NCBI RefSeq assembly: GCF_051195215.1
Contig: NZ_JBNAZM010000013.1
Coordinates: forward strand, 1-64,000
Length of the DNA stretch: 64,000 bases
Source: Arhodomonas sp051195215
GTDB taxonomy: Bacteria; Pseudomonadota; Gammaproteobacteria; Nitrococcales; Nitrococcaceae
Direction: 5' to 3'
The notes beneath the pieces were generated by a model. The model was not told the origin of the DNA and did no database searches. It saw nothing but the letters and a program-made list of their open reading frames with translations. This document shows positions 1 to 7,261 of this stretch, in pieces. Numbering within the stretch: the first letter of the stretch is position 1; each line of letters begins with the position of its first letter. Both the position numbers and the translations under genes were made by a program.

Positions 1-536
1 GGAAGAGATCGTCCTGCGGCGTGCGCCGCTCGTCCCGAGGACCCATCCAACACCGTCCGTTATTGCAGGGAAACTGCCCTGAGCGTACCAAAAACCGGCG
101 ATTCCAGAACGCTGGGAAACGCCGAAATCTACGCCGCATCAGTCGGTTGCGAGTTTTTCAGGACCGACTAGCTAAGCCTTCGGCGGCAACATACAAGGTC
201 GGTACAGCAAGGCACGGCCCTGCGCTCCCTACCTTTCGACGAGTATTGCCATGTCGCGAGCCGCACAGCGGCTCCCTTCGCGCGCTCGTCAGCGCGTCTG
301 TGGGCCGCGTTGCTCGTCGCTCGTGTAGGGCCTCGCCACACAGCACGCCTCGCGCCCCTGACCGTCGAGGCCACTGACCCGGGATGTCGCAAGCCCATTG
401 CGACGGCATACCGGCGAGGCGTGTCGGAGCGAACTGACGCGCTGACGAACGCCGGGACATGGCAATACCCGTCGCAAGGTTGGTCGATCGGTCAGGCGCC
501 TGGTGCTGCGATGAACGGCACCGTTCCGGCGGGGTG
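1..536. other. Intergenic stretch with no convincing gene
   Basis: No open frame here resembles a protein. Short frames on both strands are arginine-rich, as expected from random high-GC DNA. A 7-bp inverted repeat (AGTCGGT at 141-147, ACCGACT at 163-169) encloses a T-rich loop. The right half is occupied by the palindromic element at 232-479. The window edge cuts whatever lies to the left. Confidence 0.6.
232..479. repeat. Palindromic element A (bipartite stem-loop repeat)
   Basis: The element is bounded by 24-bp inverted arms (232-255 and 456-479, two mismatches) that contain GTATTGCCATGTC and its reverse complement. Inside are a small hairpin (GAGCCGC/GCGGCTC around 259-275), a 17-bp stem (282-298 with 436-452, one mismatch) and a 7-bp hairpin (386-392 with 398-404). 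It shares the blocks GCTCCCTTCG, a 26-base spacer, GCGTTGCTCG and GCCTCGCGCC with the element at 52517-52784, in the same order and orientation. The long stems of the two copies differ in sequence, yet each is self-complementary. No coding capacity is evident. Confidence 0.75.
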
Positions 537-1427
537 TTATTTCCGGGCGGTGCTCAATGCGCCCGCTGTGGCGACGATAAGGGCCATACCCGCGAGCTGC
601 GTCATTCCCAGTGACTGGCTCAGGACGACGAATCCGAACGTCGCCGCGGTTACCGGTTCGATCATGGCGACAATCGAGGCGATCGCGGGCGAGGTCATCC
701 GCAGTCCGACGATGTAGAGCACGAACGACACGCCGGCTCCGAAAAGCCCCAGGAGGACGAACAGGTAGAGGTCCGGCGAGAACAGGACGGCCACGGCCTG
801 CTCGCGATCGATCAGCGGAAGGAGCAGTGCGGTGAGAGTCAGCAGGCCGATGCTCAGGGCGGTTTCGGCGGAGCTCTCCGCCGAAGCGTATCGGAACCCG
901 AAAATGAAAAGGGCGTAGGACAGGCCCGATGCCAGGCCTGCTGCAACGCCGGTTGCGGTGACATTGGAAGCGTTGCCGTTGGTAAGGCCCGTCAGCAGGA
1001 CGATACCTGTCAACACGGCGATAACCGCCAGCGACTTCAAGGTGCTCGCGCGCTCGATGCCGACGGCAATCGATACGAGGTACACGTACACGGGTGCGGT
1101 GTACATGAGCGTGGCCGCCACCGCCACGCTGGCCTCGCCGATGCTGATGAAATAGAACGTGAAGTTGCCTGTGACCCCGATTCCGGCGGCGATCGACCAC
1201 CAGACCATGCGGCGGTTGGCGGGTCTGTGCGAGCCGGGATGAACGACAAGCCAGGCGGCGAGACAGGCGAGACCCAGCGCACCTCGGTAGAAGGAGATCA
1301 CCAGAGGCTCCCAGCCCCGCTCCATGAGAATACCGGCCAAGCCGCCCGAGACGCCCCAGAAGAACGCCGCGAGCACGACCAGGCCGACGCCGATGGCTTG
1401 CATCGCCTCATCCTTGCGTGCAGTCAT
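537..1427 (-). CDS. EamA/DMT-family transporter
   Basis: A 296-residue, very hydrophobic protein with about ten predicted membrane helices, the length and layout usual for EamA (drug/metabolite transporter) proteins. These are inner-membrane exporters or importers of small metabolites; the substrate cannot be read from sequence. The two EamA halves are visible: an N-terminal half with FWG and FYRG motifs, and a C-terminal half with the AAIASIVAMIEPVTA-type motif that precedes the last helices. The ATG at 1427 follows a GAG-containing leader; a second ATG eight codons in (1403) is a possible alternative. It lies downstream of the aldehyde dehydrogenase on the same strand with a 125-bp gap, so cotranscription is possible but unproven. 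Confidence 0.85.
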   Translation of the reverse strand: MTARKDEAMQAIGVGLVVLAAFFWGVSGGLAGILMERGWEPLVISFYRGALGLACLAAWLVVHPGSHRPANRRMVWWSIAAGIGVTGNFTFYFISIGEASVAVAATLMYTAPVYVYLVSIAVGIERASTLKSLAVIAVLTGIVLLTGLTNGNASNVTATGVAAGLASGLSYALFIFGFRYASAESSAETALSIGLLTLTALLLPLIDREQAVAVLFSPDLYLFVLLGLFGAGVSFVLYIVGLRMTSPAIASIVAMIEPVTAATFGFVVLSQSLGMTQLAGMALIVATAGALSTARK

Positions 1428-1552
1428 TCGCCCTCGCTCTGCGGAAACGCGCCCGTAAGTTGCCCTGCAGGTCTGTTGCGCGCCATCGGGTACTTGATGG
1501 CGGCACGCAACCATACCGGCATATTCTGTCCGGGTCGACGCGACTCGGGCCG

Positions 1553-2992
1553 CTACCGCGGGTAGCTCACGTGTTTCACCTCGAGGAACGCGTGTAGCCC
1601 CCACGGTCCGAGCTCGCGGCCGATGCCGCTTGCCTTGTGGCCGCCCCAGGAAGTCTCCGGCAGAATCACTTGGGGGCCGTTGAGCCAGACGTGACCGGCC
1701 TCGAGGCGGTCGGCGACGCGGTGGGCGCGCTCGGTGTCCGCGCTCACCACGGTGGCGGCGAGGCCGTAGGCGCAGTCGTTGGCGAGCGCGACGGCCTCGT
1801 CCTCGCTGGCGAAGGTGCGGGTGCAGAGCACCGGGGCGAAGATCTCCTCGCGCCACAGGCGGCTGTCCGTGGGCACGTGGGTATACACCGTGGGCGCGAC
1901 GAAGTAGCCGTGCGCGCGGTTCGACGCGGTGCCGCCGGTCAGGCAGACGAGGTTCTCGCTCACGGCCTGCCGGAAGTAGGTGAGGGCCTTGTCGTACTGG
2001 GCGCGGGTGGTGAGCGGGCCCATCTCCGTCGCCTCGTCGAGCGGGTCGCCCAGGGCGAGGGCCTCGGCAGCGGCCTTGAGCCGCGGCAGCACGGCTTCCG
2101 CGACCGACTCGTGGACCAACAGCCGCGAAGTCGCGGAGCAGATCTGGCCGGCGTTGAAGAAGATTCCGGCCATGATCCACTCCACCGCCTGGTCCGGATC
2201 GGCGTCCTCGAACACCACGATGGGCGATTTGCCGCCGAGCTCGAGGCTGATATTGCGGGCGTCCGCCGCCGCCGCGCGCATGACCTGCGCGCCCACCGGG
2301 TTGCTGCCGGTGAACGAGACCTTGGCGACGTCCGGATGGATGGTCAGGGGGGCGCCCACGTGCTCGCCCGTGCCGTTGACGATATTGAGCACGCCTGCGG
2401 GCAGGTCGACCGTCTCGGCGACTTCCGCCATGACCATCTCCGGCAGCGGCGTGACCTCCGAGGGTTTGAGCACCGCGGTGCAGCCGGCGAGCAGCGCCGG
2501 TGCGAGCTTCCAGGCCGTGGTCACCAGCGGGAAGTTCCACGGCACGATGAGCGCGGCCACGCCCACGGGCTCCAGGCGCAGGCGCGAGGCGTATCCCGGC
2601 ATGGCGACCGCTACGTCCGCGTTCTGGCGGGCGTCGAGTAGCGCCTCGGCGTGCTCGCCGTAATACCGGTAGGTGGCCACGGCGTCGCCGAGGTCGATGC
2701 GGGCTTCCGCCAGCGGCTTGCCGTTGTTGCGGCTCGTCAGGCGCACGATCTCCTCGCCGCGGCGCTCGAGCTCGTCGGCGATGGCGAGCAGGTAGCGGCC
2801 GCGCTCGACGGTGGTGAGTGCCCGCCATGACGCGAGGGCGCGGTGGGCGGCGGTAACCGCGCGGTTCACGTCTTCCGGCGCGCCCCGCGGCACTTGGTCC
2901 ATCACCGTTTCGGTGGCCGGGTTATGGACCGCCAGGGTGTCGTCGCTCGCGGAGGGCACAAGGCGGCCGTCGATGAATTGCTGGATGGTCAT
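1553..2992 (-). CDS. NAD(P)-dependent aldehyde dehydrogenase, probably for 4-guanidinobutyraldehyde
   Basis: A 479-residue full-length aldehyde dehydrogenase. Visible family motifs are PWNFPL, the FTGS turn of the cofactor fold, ELGGKSP with the general-base Glu251, and GQICSAT with the nucleophile Cys285. The sequence around the cysteine resembles betaine-aldehyde dehydrogenases, so betaine aldehyde is an alternative substrate. Its position 14 bp after a 2-ketoarginine decarboxylase-like gene and near a guanidinobutyrase-like gene supports oxidation of 4-guanidinobutyraldehyde to 4-guanidinobutyrate (inference). The ATG at 2992 was chosen because residues MTIQQFIDG match the usual N-terminus; the longer upstream frame runs into the preceding gene. 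Confidence 0.9.
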   Translation of the reverse strand: MTIQQFIDGRLVPSASDDTLAVHNPATETVMDQVPRGAPEDVNRAVTAAHRALASWRALTTVERGRYLLAIADELERRGEEIVRLTSRNNGKPLAEARIDLGDAVATYRYYGEHAEALLDARQNADVAVAMPGYASRLRLEPVGVAALIVPWNFPLVTTAWKLAPALLAGCTAVLKPSEVTPLPEMVMAEVAETVDLPAGVLNIVNGTGEHVGAPLTIHPDVAKVSFTGSNPVGAQVMRAAAADARNISLELGGKSPIVVFEDADPDQAVEWIMAGIFFNAGQICSATSRLLVHESVAEAVLPRLKAAAEALALGDPLDEATEMGPLTTRAQYDKALTYFRQAVSENLVCLTGGTASNRAHGYFVAPTVYTHVPTDSRLWREEIFAPVLCTRTFASEDEAVALANDCAYGLAATVVSADTERAHRVADRLEAGHVWLNGPQVILPETSWGGHKASGIGRELGPWGLHAFLEVKHVSYPR

Positions 2993-3006
2993 GGCGTGCT
3001 CCGCAA

Positions 3007-4629
3007 TTAGTCGCTCGCGAGGAACGGAGCGTCCTCGCGGATCTCGATCACGGTGGGGCGTTGGGCAGTAGCCGCATCGCGCACGGCGGCTTCGAGGGCG
3101 GCGAGGTTGTCGACGGCGGCGGTTTCGCAGCCGAAGGCCGCCACGGCGGCGAGCAGGTCCGGCGTGTAGAGATCGACGCCGATCTCCGGTAGGCCGCGGC
3201 CACGCATGTAGCGCTTGATCTCGCCGTAACCGTCGTTGTTCCACAGCAGCACGATCACCGGCGCGCCGGCTTCGACGGCCGCGGCGAGCTCGCTGAAGGT
3301 GAACTGCAGACCGCCGTCGCCCACCAGGCAGACCACAGGGCGCGCGGGTCCGGCGAGGCGGGCGCCGACTGACGCCGGCAGCGCGTAGCCGAGGGTGCCG
3401 TAACCGGTCGTCGAGTTGAACCAACGCCGCGGCCTGTCCGTGTCCACCAGGTGGTTGCCGGAATACACCGGCTGGGTGGAGTCGCCCACGAAGATCGGGT
3501 CGTCCAGGGCGGCGCGTACGGTTTCGAAGACGCGCCGGTGGCCGGCCCAGGCCGTGGGCAGCTCGCCGGCGAGCGCTGCTCGTGCTGCCCGGGTACGGTC
3601 GGCGCCGGCGGCCTCCCGCGCCAGCGCGCCGTGGTCGAGCGCGGCAAGCAGCGCCTCGACGGCGAGGGTGGCGTCGGCGTGCATGCCGAGGCTCGCCGGG
3701 TGATTGGCGTCGAGCATATCCGGGTCGATGTCCACCCGGATCAGCGTGCCGTCGATGGTGAAGCCGCCGTCAAAGACTACGTCGTAGTCGGTCTCGCCGA
3801 GCTCCGTGCCCACGGCGAGCACCACGTCCGCCTCGCGCACGAGTTGTCGTACGGCTGTCAGAGACTGGTTGGACCCCAGATTGAGCGGATGAGACGCCGG
3901 CAGCAGGCCCTTGGCGTTGATGGTGAGTGTGGTGGGGGCGTCGAGGCGCTCGGCGAGCGTCGCCGCGAGCGCGCCGGCCGCCACGGCGCCGCCGCCGAGC
4001 AACAGCACGGGGCGGCGGGCGTCGCGGAGCAGGTCCGCGGCGCGCTCGACGGCTGCCGGCGCAGGTGCCGGGCGCGCGGGTGGGGCGGCGATACGCCGGG
4101 GCACGGCACTCGCATCCCGGGTGATGACGTCGATGGGGATCTCCAGGTGCACCGGACGCGGCCGCCGCCCACGGAATACCGCGAACGCCCGGGCGAGGGC
4201 ATCGGGCAGGGCGGCCGGGTCGCGCACGGTCTCGCTGAAGGCGGTGATGCCTGCGGTGAGCGCCCGCTGGTCCGGCAGCTCGTGGAGCCGTCCTTCGCCG
4301 CGGCCGAGGTGGGCGGAGTGGATGACGCTCGAGATCACGAGCAGGGGCACCGAGTCGGCGTAGGCCTGACCCATCGCGGTGGCGATGTTGGTCACGCCGG
4401 GCCCCGAGATCACGAAGCACACCCCGGGCCGCCCGCTGGCGCGGGCGTAGCCGTCGGCCATGAATCCCGCGCCCTGCTCGTGGCGCGGGGTGACATGACG
4501 GATACCGGTGGCCGGCAGCCCGCGGTAGAGCTCCACGGTGTGCACGCCGGGGATGCCGAATACCGTCTCCACCCCGTAGCCTTCCAGCAGCTCCACCAGG
4601 CGTTCGCCGCAGGTCGTCGTCGCAGCCAC
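3007..4629 (-). CDS. aruI: ThDP-dependent 2-ketoarginine (5-guanidino-2-oxopentanoate) decarboxylase-like enzyme
   Basis: A 540-residue thiamine-diphosphate enzyme of the acetolactate-synthase/benzoylformate-decarboxylase superfamily. It has an N-terminal Pyr domain with catalytic Glu51 in RHEQGAGFMADGYAR, a central domain, and a C-terminal PP domain with the GDG...NND cofactor motif. The HELPDQRALTAG segment and the length fit AruI-type enzymes of the arginine transaminase pathway; I assign that role from family resemblance plus the neighbouring ureohydrolase and aldehyde dehydrogenase. It starts at GTG 4629, one base after the stop of the YjiH-like gene, implying translational coupling. No arginine:pyruvate transaminase gene is in the window, so the first step must be encoded elsewhere. 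Confidence 0.82.
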   Translation of the reverse strand: MAATTTCGERLVELLEGYGVETVFGIPGVHTVELYRGLPATGIRHVTPRHEQGAGFMADGYARASGRPGVCFVISGPGVTNIATAMGQAYADSVPLLVISSVIHSAHLGRGEGRLHELPDQRALTAGITAFSETVRDPAALPDALARAFAVFRGRRPRPVHLEIPIDVITRDASAVPRRIAAPPARPAPAPAAVERAADLLRDARRPVLLLGGGAVAAGALAATLAERLDAPTTLTINAKGLLPASHPLNLGSNQSLTAVRQLVREADVVLAVGTELGETDYDVVFDGGFTIDGTLIRVDIDPDMLDANHPASLGMHADATLAVEALLAALDHGALAREAAGADRTRAARAALAGELPTAWAGHRRVFETVRAALDDPIFVGDSTQPVYSGNHLVDTDRPRRWFNSTTGYGTLGYALPASVGARLAGPARPVVCLVGDGGLQFTFSELAAAVEAGAPVIVLLWNNDGYGEIKRYMRGRGLPEIGVDLYTPDLLAAVAAFGCETAAVDNLAALEAAVRDAATAQRPTVIEIREDAPFLASD

Positions 4630-4630
4630 C

Positions 4631-6040
4631 TCAGAACACCACCCAGTGGGCGATGGCGACGATGATAGGCAGCGTGATCACCGTGCGCAGAAGGAAGATC
4701 GCCGCCAGTTCCCACAAGCCGAGCGGGATCTTCGATTTCATGAGCAGCACGCCGATCTCCGACATGTAGATGAGCTGGGTGAGCGACACGCAAGCGATGA
4801 CGAAGCGGGTGAGCTCGCTCTCGATGCCCTGGGCGAGCACCGCCGGCAGGAACATGTCCGCGAAGCCCACGAGCATGGCCGGGGCGGCCTTCTCCGCCTC
4901 GGGGATCGCCATCCACTCCAGCACCGGCACGAACGGGTAGGAGAGGTACTGGAACAGCGGCGTGTGCTCGGCGACCACCAGGCTCAGGGTGCCGATGGCC
5001 ATGACCAGGGGCAGCAGCCCGAAGAGGATGTCCAGATAGTTCACCGCGGCATCACGGGCGAGCACCGGCGCGGCGGGGGCGCGCTCGGCGCGGGCCACGG
5101 CCTGGCGCACGCCCCAGGCGAACAGTGACGTGCCCTCGGGGACCTCCTCGCGGATGCGCCGGCCGGTGGCCTCGTTGTATTCGTCGGGCTTGCGCGAGAG
5201 CGGCGGCAGGCGCGGCACCACCAGCGCGGCTATGAGCCCGGCCACCACCACCGTGGCGTAGAAGGGCACGAACAGGTGGTTGAGATCCACGAAGCTCGTG
5301 ACCAGCACCGCGAAGGCGATGGAGACGATGGAGAAGTTGGTCGCGATTACCGAGGACTCGCGCTTGGAGTAGAAGCCGCGCTCGTACTGCTGGGTGGTGA
5401 TGAGCACGCCCACGGTGCCGGAGCCGAGCCAGGAGGCGGTGGCATCGATGGCCGAGCGTCCCGGCAGGTTGAACACCCGGCGGAAGACGTTGCGCACCAG
5501 CGTGCCGATGAACTCCATCAGGCCGAAATCCACCAGAAACGGCAGCAGGATGGAGGCGGCGAAGAAGAAGGTGATGAGCACCGGCGCCAGGTCGTTGAGC
5601 ACCACCGAGCCCGTCGCCGCGCCCCAGACCCATTCGGGCCCGATCTCGAAGAGTGTCATCACGGCGAACACCGCGCCGGTCACGCGCAGCGCGAGGTAGC
5701 CCGGGCCCACCCGCAGCAGGTTCATCAGGCGGTTGTCGGGCAGGCGCCCGGCGGGCAACACGGCGACCACCGCGGAGGCCACTGCCGAGATGGTGAGCAC
5801 GGTGGCCGCCACGGCCGGCAACGAGTCCGAGAACGTGGCCTTGAGCCAGTCCGAGAGCACGCCCATGCCGATGGTGACCTGGCCGTCCACCACGATGGGG
5901 GTGAGGAACATCAGCGCGCCGATGAGCGAGGGCACCAGGAATTTCAGCAGGCCGGCCGCCCCAAAGCCGGGGGTGTCGGCCGCGGAGGTGTCGTCGAGCA
6001 CGACGTTCTCGCTTTGCGCGCGTTCGTAGTAATCCGACAT
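4631..6040 (-). CDS. YjiH-family membrane protein (nucleoside-recognition/Gate domain), putative transporter
   Basis: A 469-residue polytopic inner-membrane protein with roughly ten hydrophobic helices. The N-terminal 30 residues are soluble and a loop around residues 270-320 is charged. The pattern, including the SYPFVPVLEWM and ADMFLPAVLAQGIESELTRF-type segments, is that of YjiH/Gate-domain proteins, whose transport substrate is generally unknown. Its place between a guanidinobutyrase-like gene and a ketoarginine decarboxylase-like gene suggests movement of arginine or a guanidino compound (inference). The ATG at 6040 is preceded by a strong GGAGG leader; a start 21 codons upstream lacks such a site. 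Confidence 0.82.
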   Translation of the reverse strand: MSDYYERAQSENVVLDDTSAADTPGFGAAGLLKFLVPSLIGALMFLTPIVVDGQVTIGMGVLSDWLKATFSDSLPAVAATVLTISAVASAVVAVLPAGRLPDNRLMNLLRVGPGYLALRVTGAVFAVMTLFEIGPEWVWGAATGSVVLNDLAPVLITFFFAASILLPFLVDFGLMEFIGTLVRNVFRRVFNLPGRSAIDATASWLGSGTVGVLITTQQYERGFYSKRESSVIATNFSIVSIAFAVLVTSFVDLNHLFVPFYATVVVAGLIAALVVPRLPPLSRKPDEYNEATGRRIREEVPEGTSLFAWGVRQAVARAERAPAAPVLARDAAVNYLDILFGLLPLVMAIGTLSLVVAEHTPLFQYLSYPFVPVLEWMAIPEAEKAAPAMLVGFADMFLPAVLAQGIESELTRFVIACVSLTQLIYMSEIGVLLMKSKIPLGLWELAAIFLLRTVITLPIIVAIAHWVVF

Positions 6041-6113
6041 GATCGCATCTCCTCCTCGGGGACGTGGGTCGTCCCGATTGTCGGGGGCGCCCGTGGCGGG
6101 CACCCCACGTTTC

Positions 6114-7070
6114 TCAGTCGCGGTAAGTCACGCCCGGCAGCACGCAGAGCATCTCGTAGAGCAGATTGGCGCCGAGCAGCGCGGTGTTGCCGCTGGGATC
6201 GTAGGGCGGGGCAACCTCCACCAGGTCGCCGCCGATCACGTCCAGGCCCTGGCAGCCGCGCACGATCTCCACCGCCTGCGGTGCGGTGAGCCCGGCAATC
6301 TCGGCGGTGCCGGTGCCGGGGGCGAAGGCCGGGTCGATGCCGTCGATATCGAAGCTGATGTAGACGGGCCCCGCGCCGAGTTGCTCGCGTACTTCGGCCA
6401 TCAGCGGCGTGAGGGAGCGGTACCAGCACGCCTCCGCGGGCACCACGCGAAAGCCCTGCTCCCGGGACCAGTCGAAGTCGTCGGCGGCGTAGCCGGTACC
6501 TCGCAGCCCGATCTGGACGACGCGTTGCGGATCGAGCAGGCCCTCCTCGACGGCGCGGCGAAACGGTGTGCCGTGCGCGATGCGCTCGCCGAACATCTGA
6601 TCGTTGATATCGGCGTGGGCGTCCACGTGCACCACGCCCACGGGGCCGTAGCGGTCGGCCATGGCGCGCAGGACGGGCAGGGCAAGGGTGTGATCGCCGC
6701 CCAGGGTGAGCGGCCGGCAGCCGTGGCTGACGATCTCGCGGTAGGCGTCGTGGATGATGTCGACGCTCTTCTTCAGGTCGAAGGTATTGATGGGCACATC
6801 GCCGATGTCGGCGACCTGCAGGCTGTCGAAGGGCGCGGCGCGGGTGGCCATGTTGTAGGGCCGCAGCATGCGCGACTCGTCGCGGATCTGGCGCGGCCCC
6901 AGGCGCGCGCCGGGGCGGTTGGAGGTGCCGATATCCAGCGGCACGCCGACGAAGGCGGCGTCCAGGCCGGCGGCGCCTTCCCGGGTGGGCAGCCGCATCA
7001 TGGTGGCGGGGCCGCCGAAGCGCGGCATGGTGTTACCGCTGAGTGGCTGGTTGAGCGTTCGCTCTCCCAT
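6114..7070 (-). CDS. gbuA: Ureohydrolase: guanidinobutyrase/agmatinase family
   Basis: A 318-residue arginase-superfamily enzyme, the normal length for agmatinase and guanidinobutyrase. All six binuclear manganese ligands are present: His127 in GGDH, Asp150, His152 and Asp154 in DAHAD, and Asp241 and Asp243 in SFDIDGIDP. The reaction hydrolyses a guanidino group to an amine and urea. Agmatine and 4-guanidinobutyrate enzymes cannot be told apart safely by motif; the neighbouring decarboxylase and aldehyde dehydrogenase favour 4-guanidinobutyrate to GABA plus urea. The ATG at 7070 follows a GAGGAGAG leader. It is the first gene of the minus-strand cluster, which is divergent from a sigma-54 activator. 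Confidence 0.85.
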   Translation of the reverse strand: MGERTLNQPLSGNTMPRFGGPATMMRLPTREGAAGLDAAFVGVPLDIGTSNRPGARLGPRQIRDESRMLRPYNMATRAAPFDSLQVADIGDVPINTFDLKKSVDIIHDAYREIVSHGCRPLTLGGDHTLALPVLRAMADRYGPVGVVHVDAHADINDQMFGERIAHGTPFRRAVEEGLLDPQRVVQIGLRGTGYAADDFDWSREQGFRVVPAEACWYRSLTPLMAEVREQLGAGPVYISFDIDGIDPAFAPGTGTAEIAGLTAPQAVEIVRGCQGLDVIGGDLVEVAPPYDPSGNTALLGANLLYEMLCVLPGVTYRD

Positions 7071-7121
7071 GGCGATCTCTCCTCGTAGGCCTGTCATCGT
7101 TCTGGGCGTTGCCAAGTGCAA

Positions 7122-7137
7122 AGCGATAACCATGCCA
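7122..7137 (-). promoter_or_regulatory. Candidate sigma-54 (-24/-12) promoter for the guanidino-compound cluster
   Basis: Read on the minus strand, the 16 bases are TGGCATGGTTATCGCT. The GG and GC pairs have the exact spacing of the sigma-54 consensus TGGCACGN4TTGC; the -12 element is weaker (TCGC for TTGC). It lies about 50 bp before the ureohydrolase start codon, and a sigma-54 activator gene is divergent next to it, which makes the assignment more plausible. Confidence 0.5.
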
Positions 7138-7224
7138 GTTCATAACATACTGATTTATATGAGGTTGGTTTCGTTTTTGAATCAAATCTGAATCGTTTGG
7201 AATGCCGTTCGAATCACTATAGAA

Positions 7225-7239
7225 TTAATGATTCATTAA
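7225..7239. promoter_or_regulatory. 15-bp palindrome, candidate activator binding site
   Basis: TTAATGATTCATTAA is a perfect odd palindrome in the AT-rich divergent region. It sits about 100 bp upstream of the candidate -24 element and 22 bp before the activator gene. That distance suits an enhancer-type site for the neighbouring regulator, or an autoregulatory operator. Function is inferred only from position and symmetry. Confidence 0.4.
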
Positions 7240-7261
7240 CGGTTCATTTGTCGGAGCTCGT

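Noticed and set aside
21..377. 118-codon frame at the left edge
   Set aside because: It runs into palindromic element A and has random arginine-rich composition with no recognisable motif.
232..479. Integron attC site or retron RNA as an explanation for element A
   Set aside because: No integrase core-site pattern, integron integrase or reverse transcriptase gene was found in the window.
537..2828. 763-codon minus-strand frame
   Set aside because: Only its last 296 codons are a real gene (the EamA transporter); the rest overlaps the aldehyde dehydrogenase in another frame and is arginine-rich nonsense.
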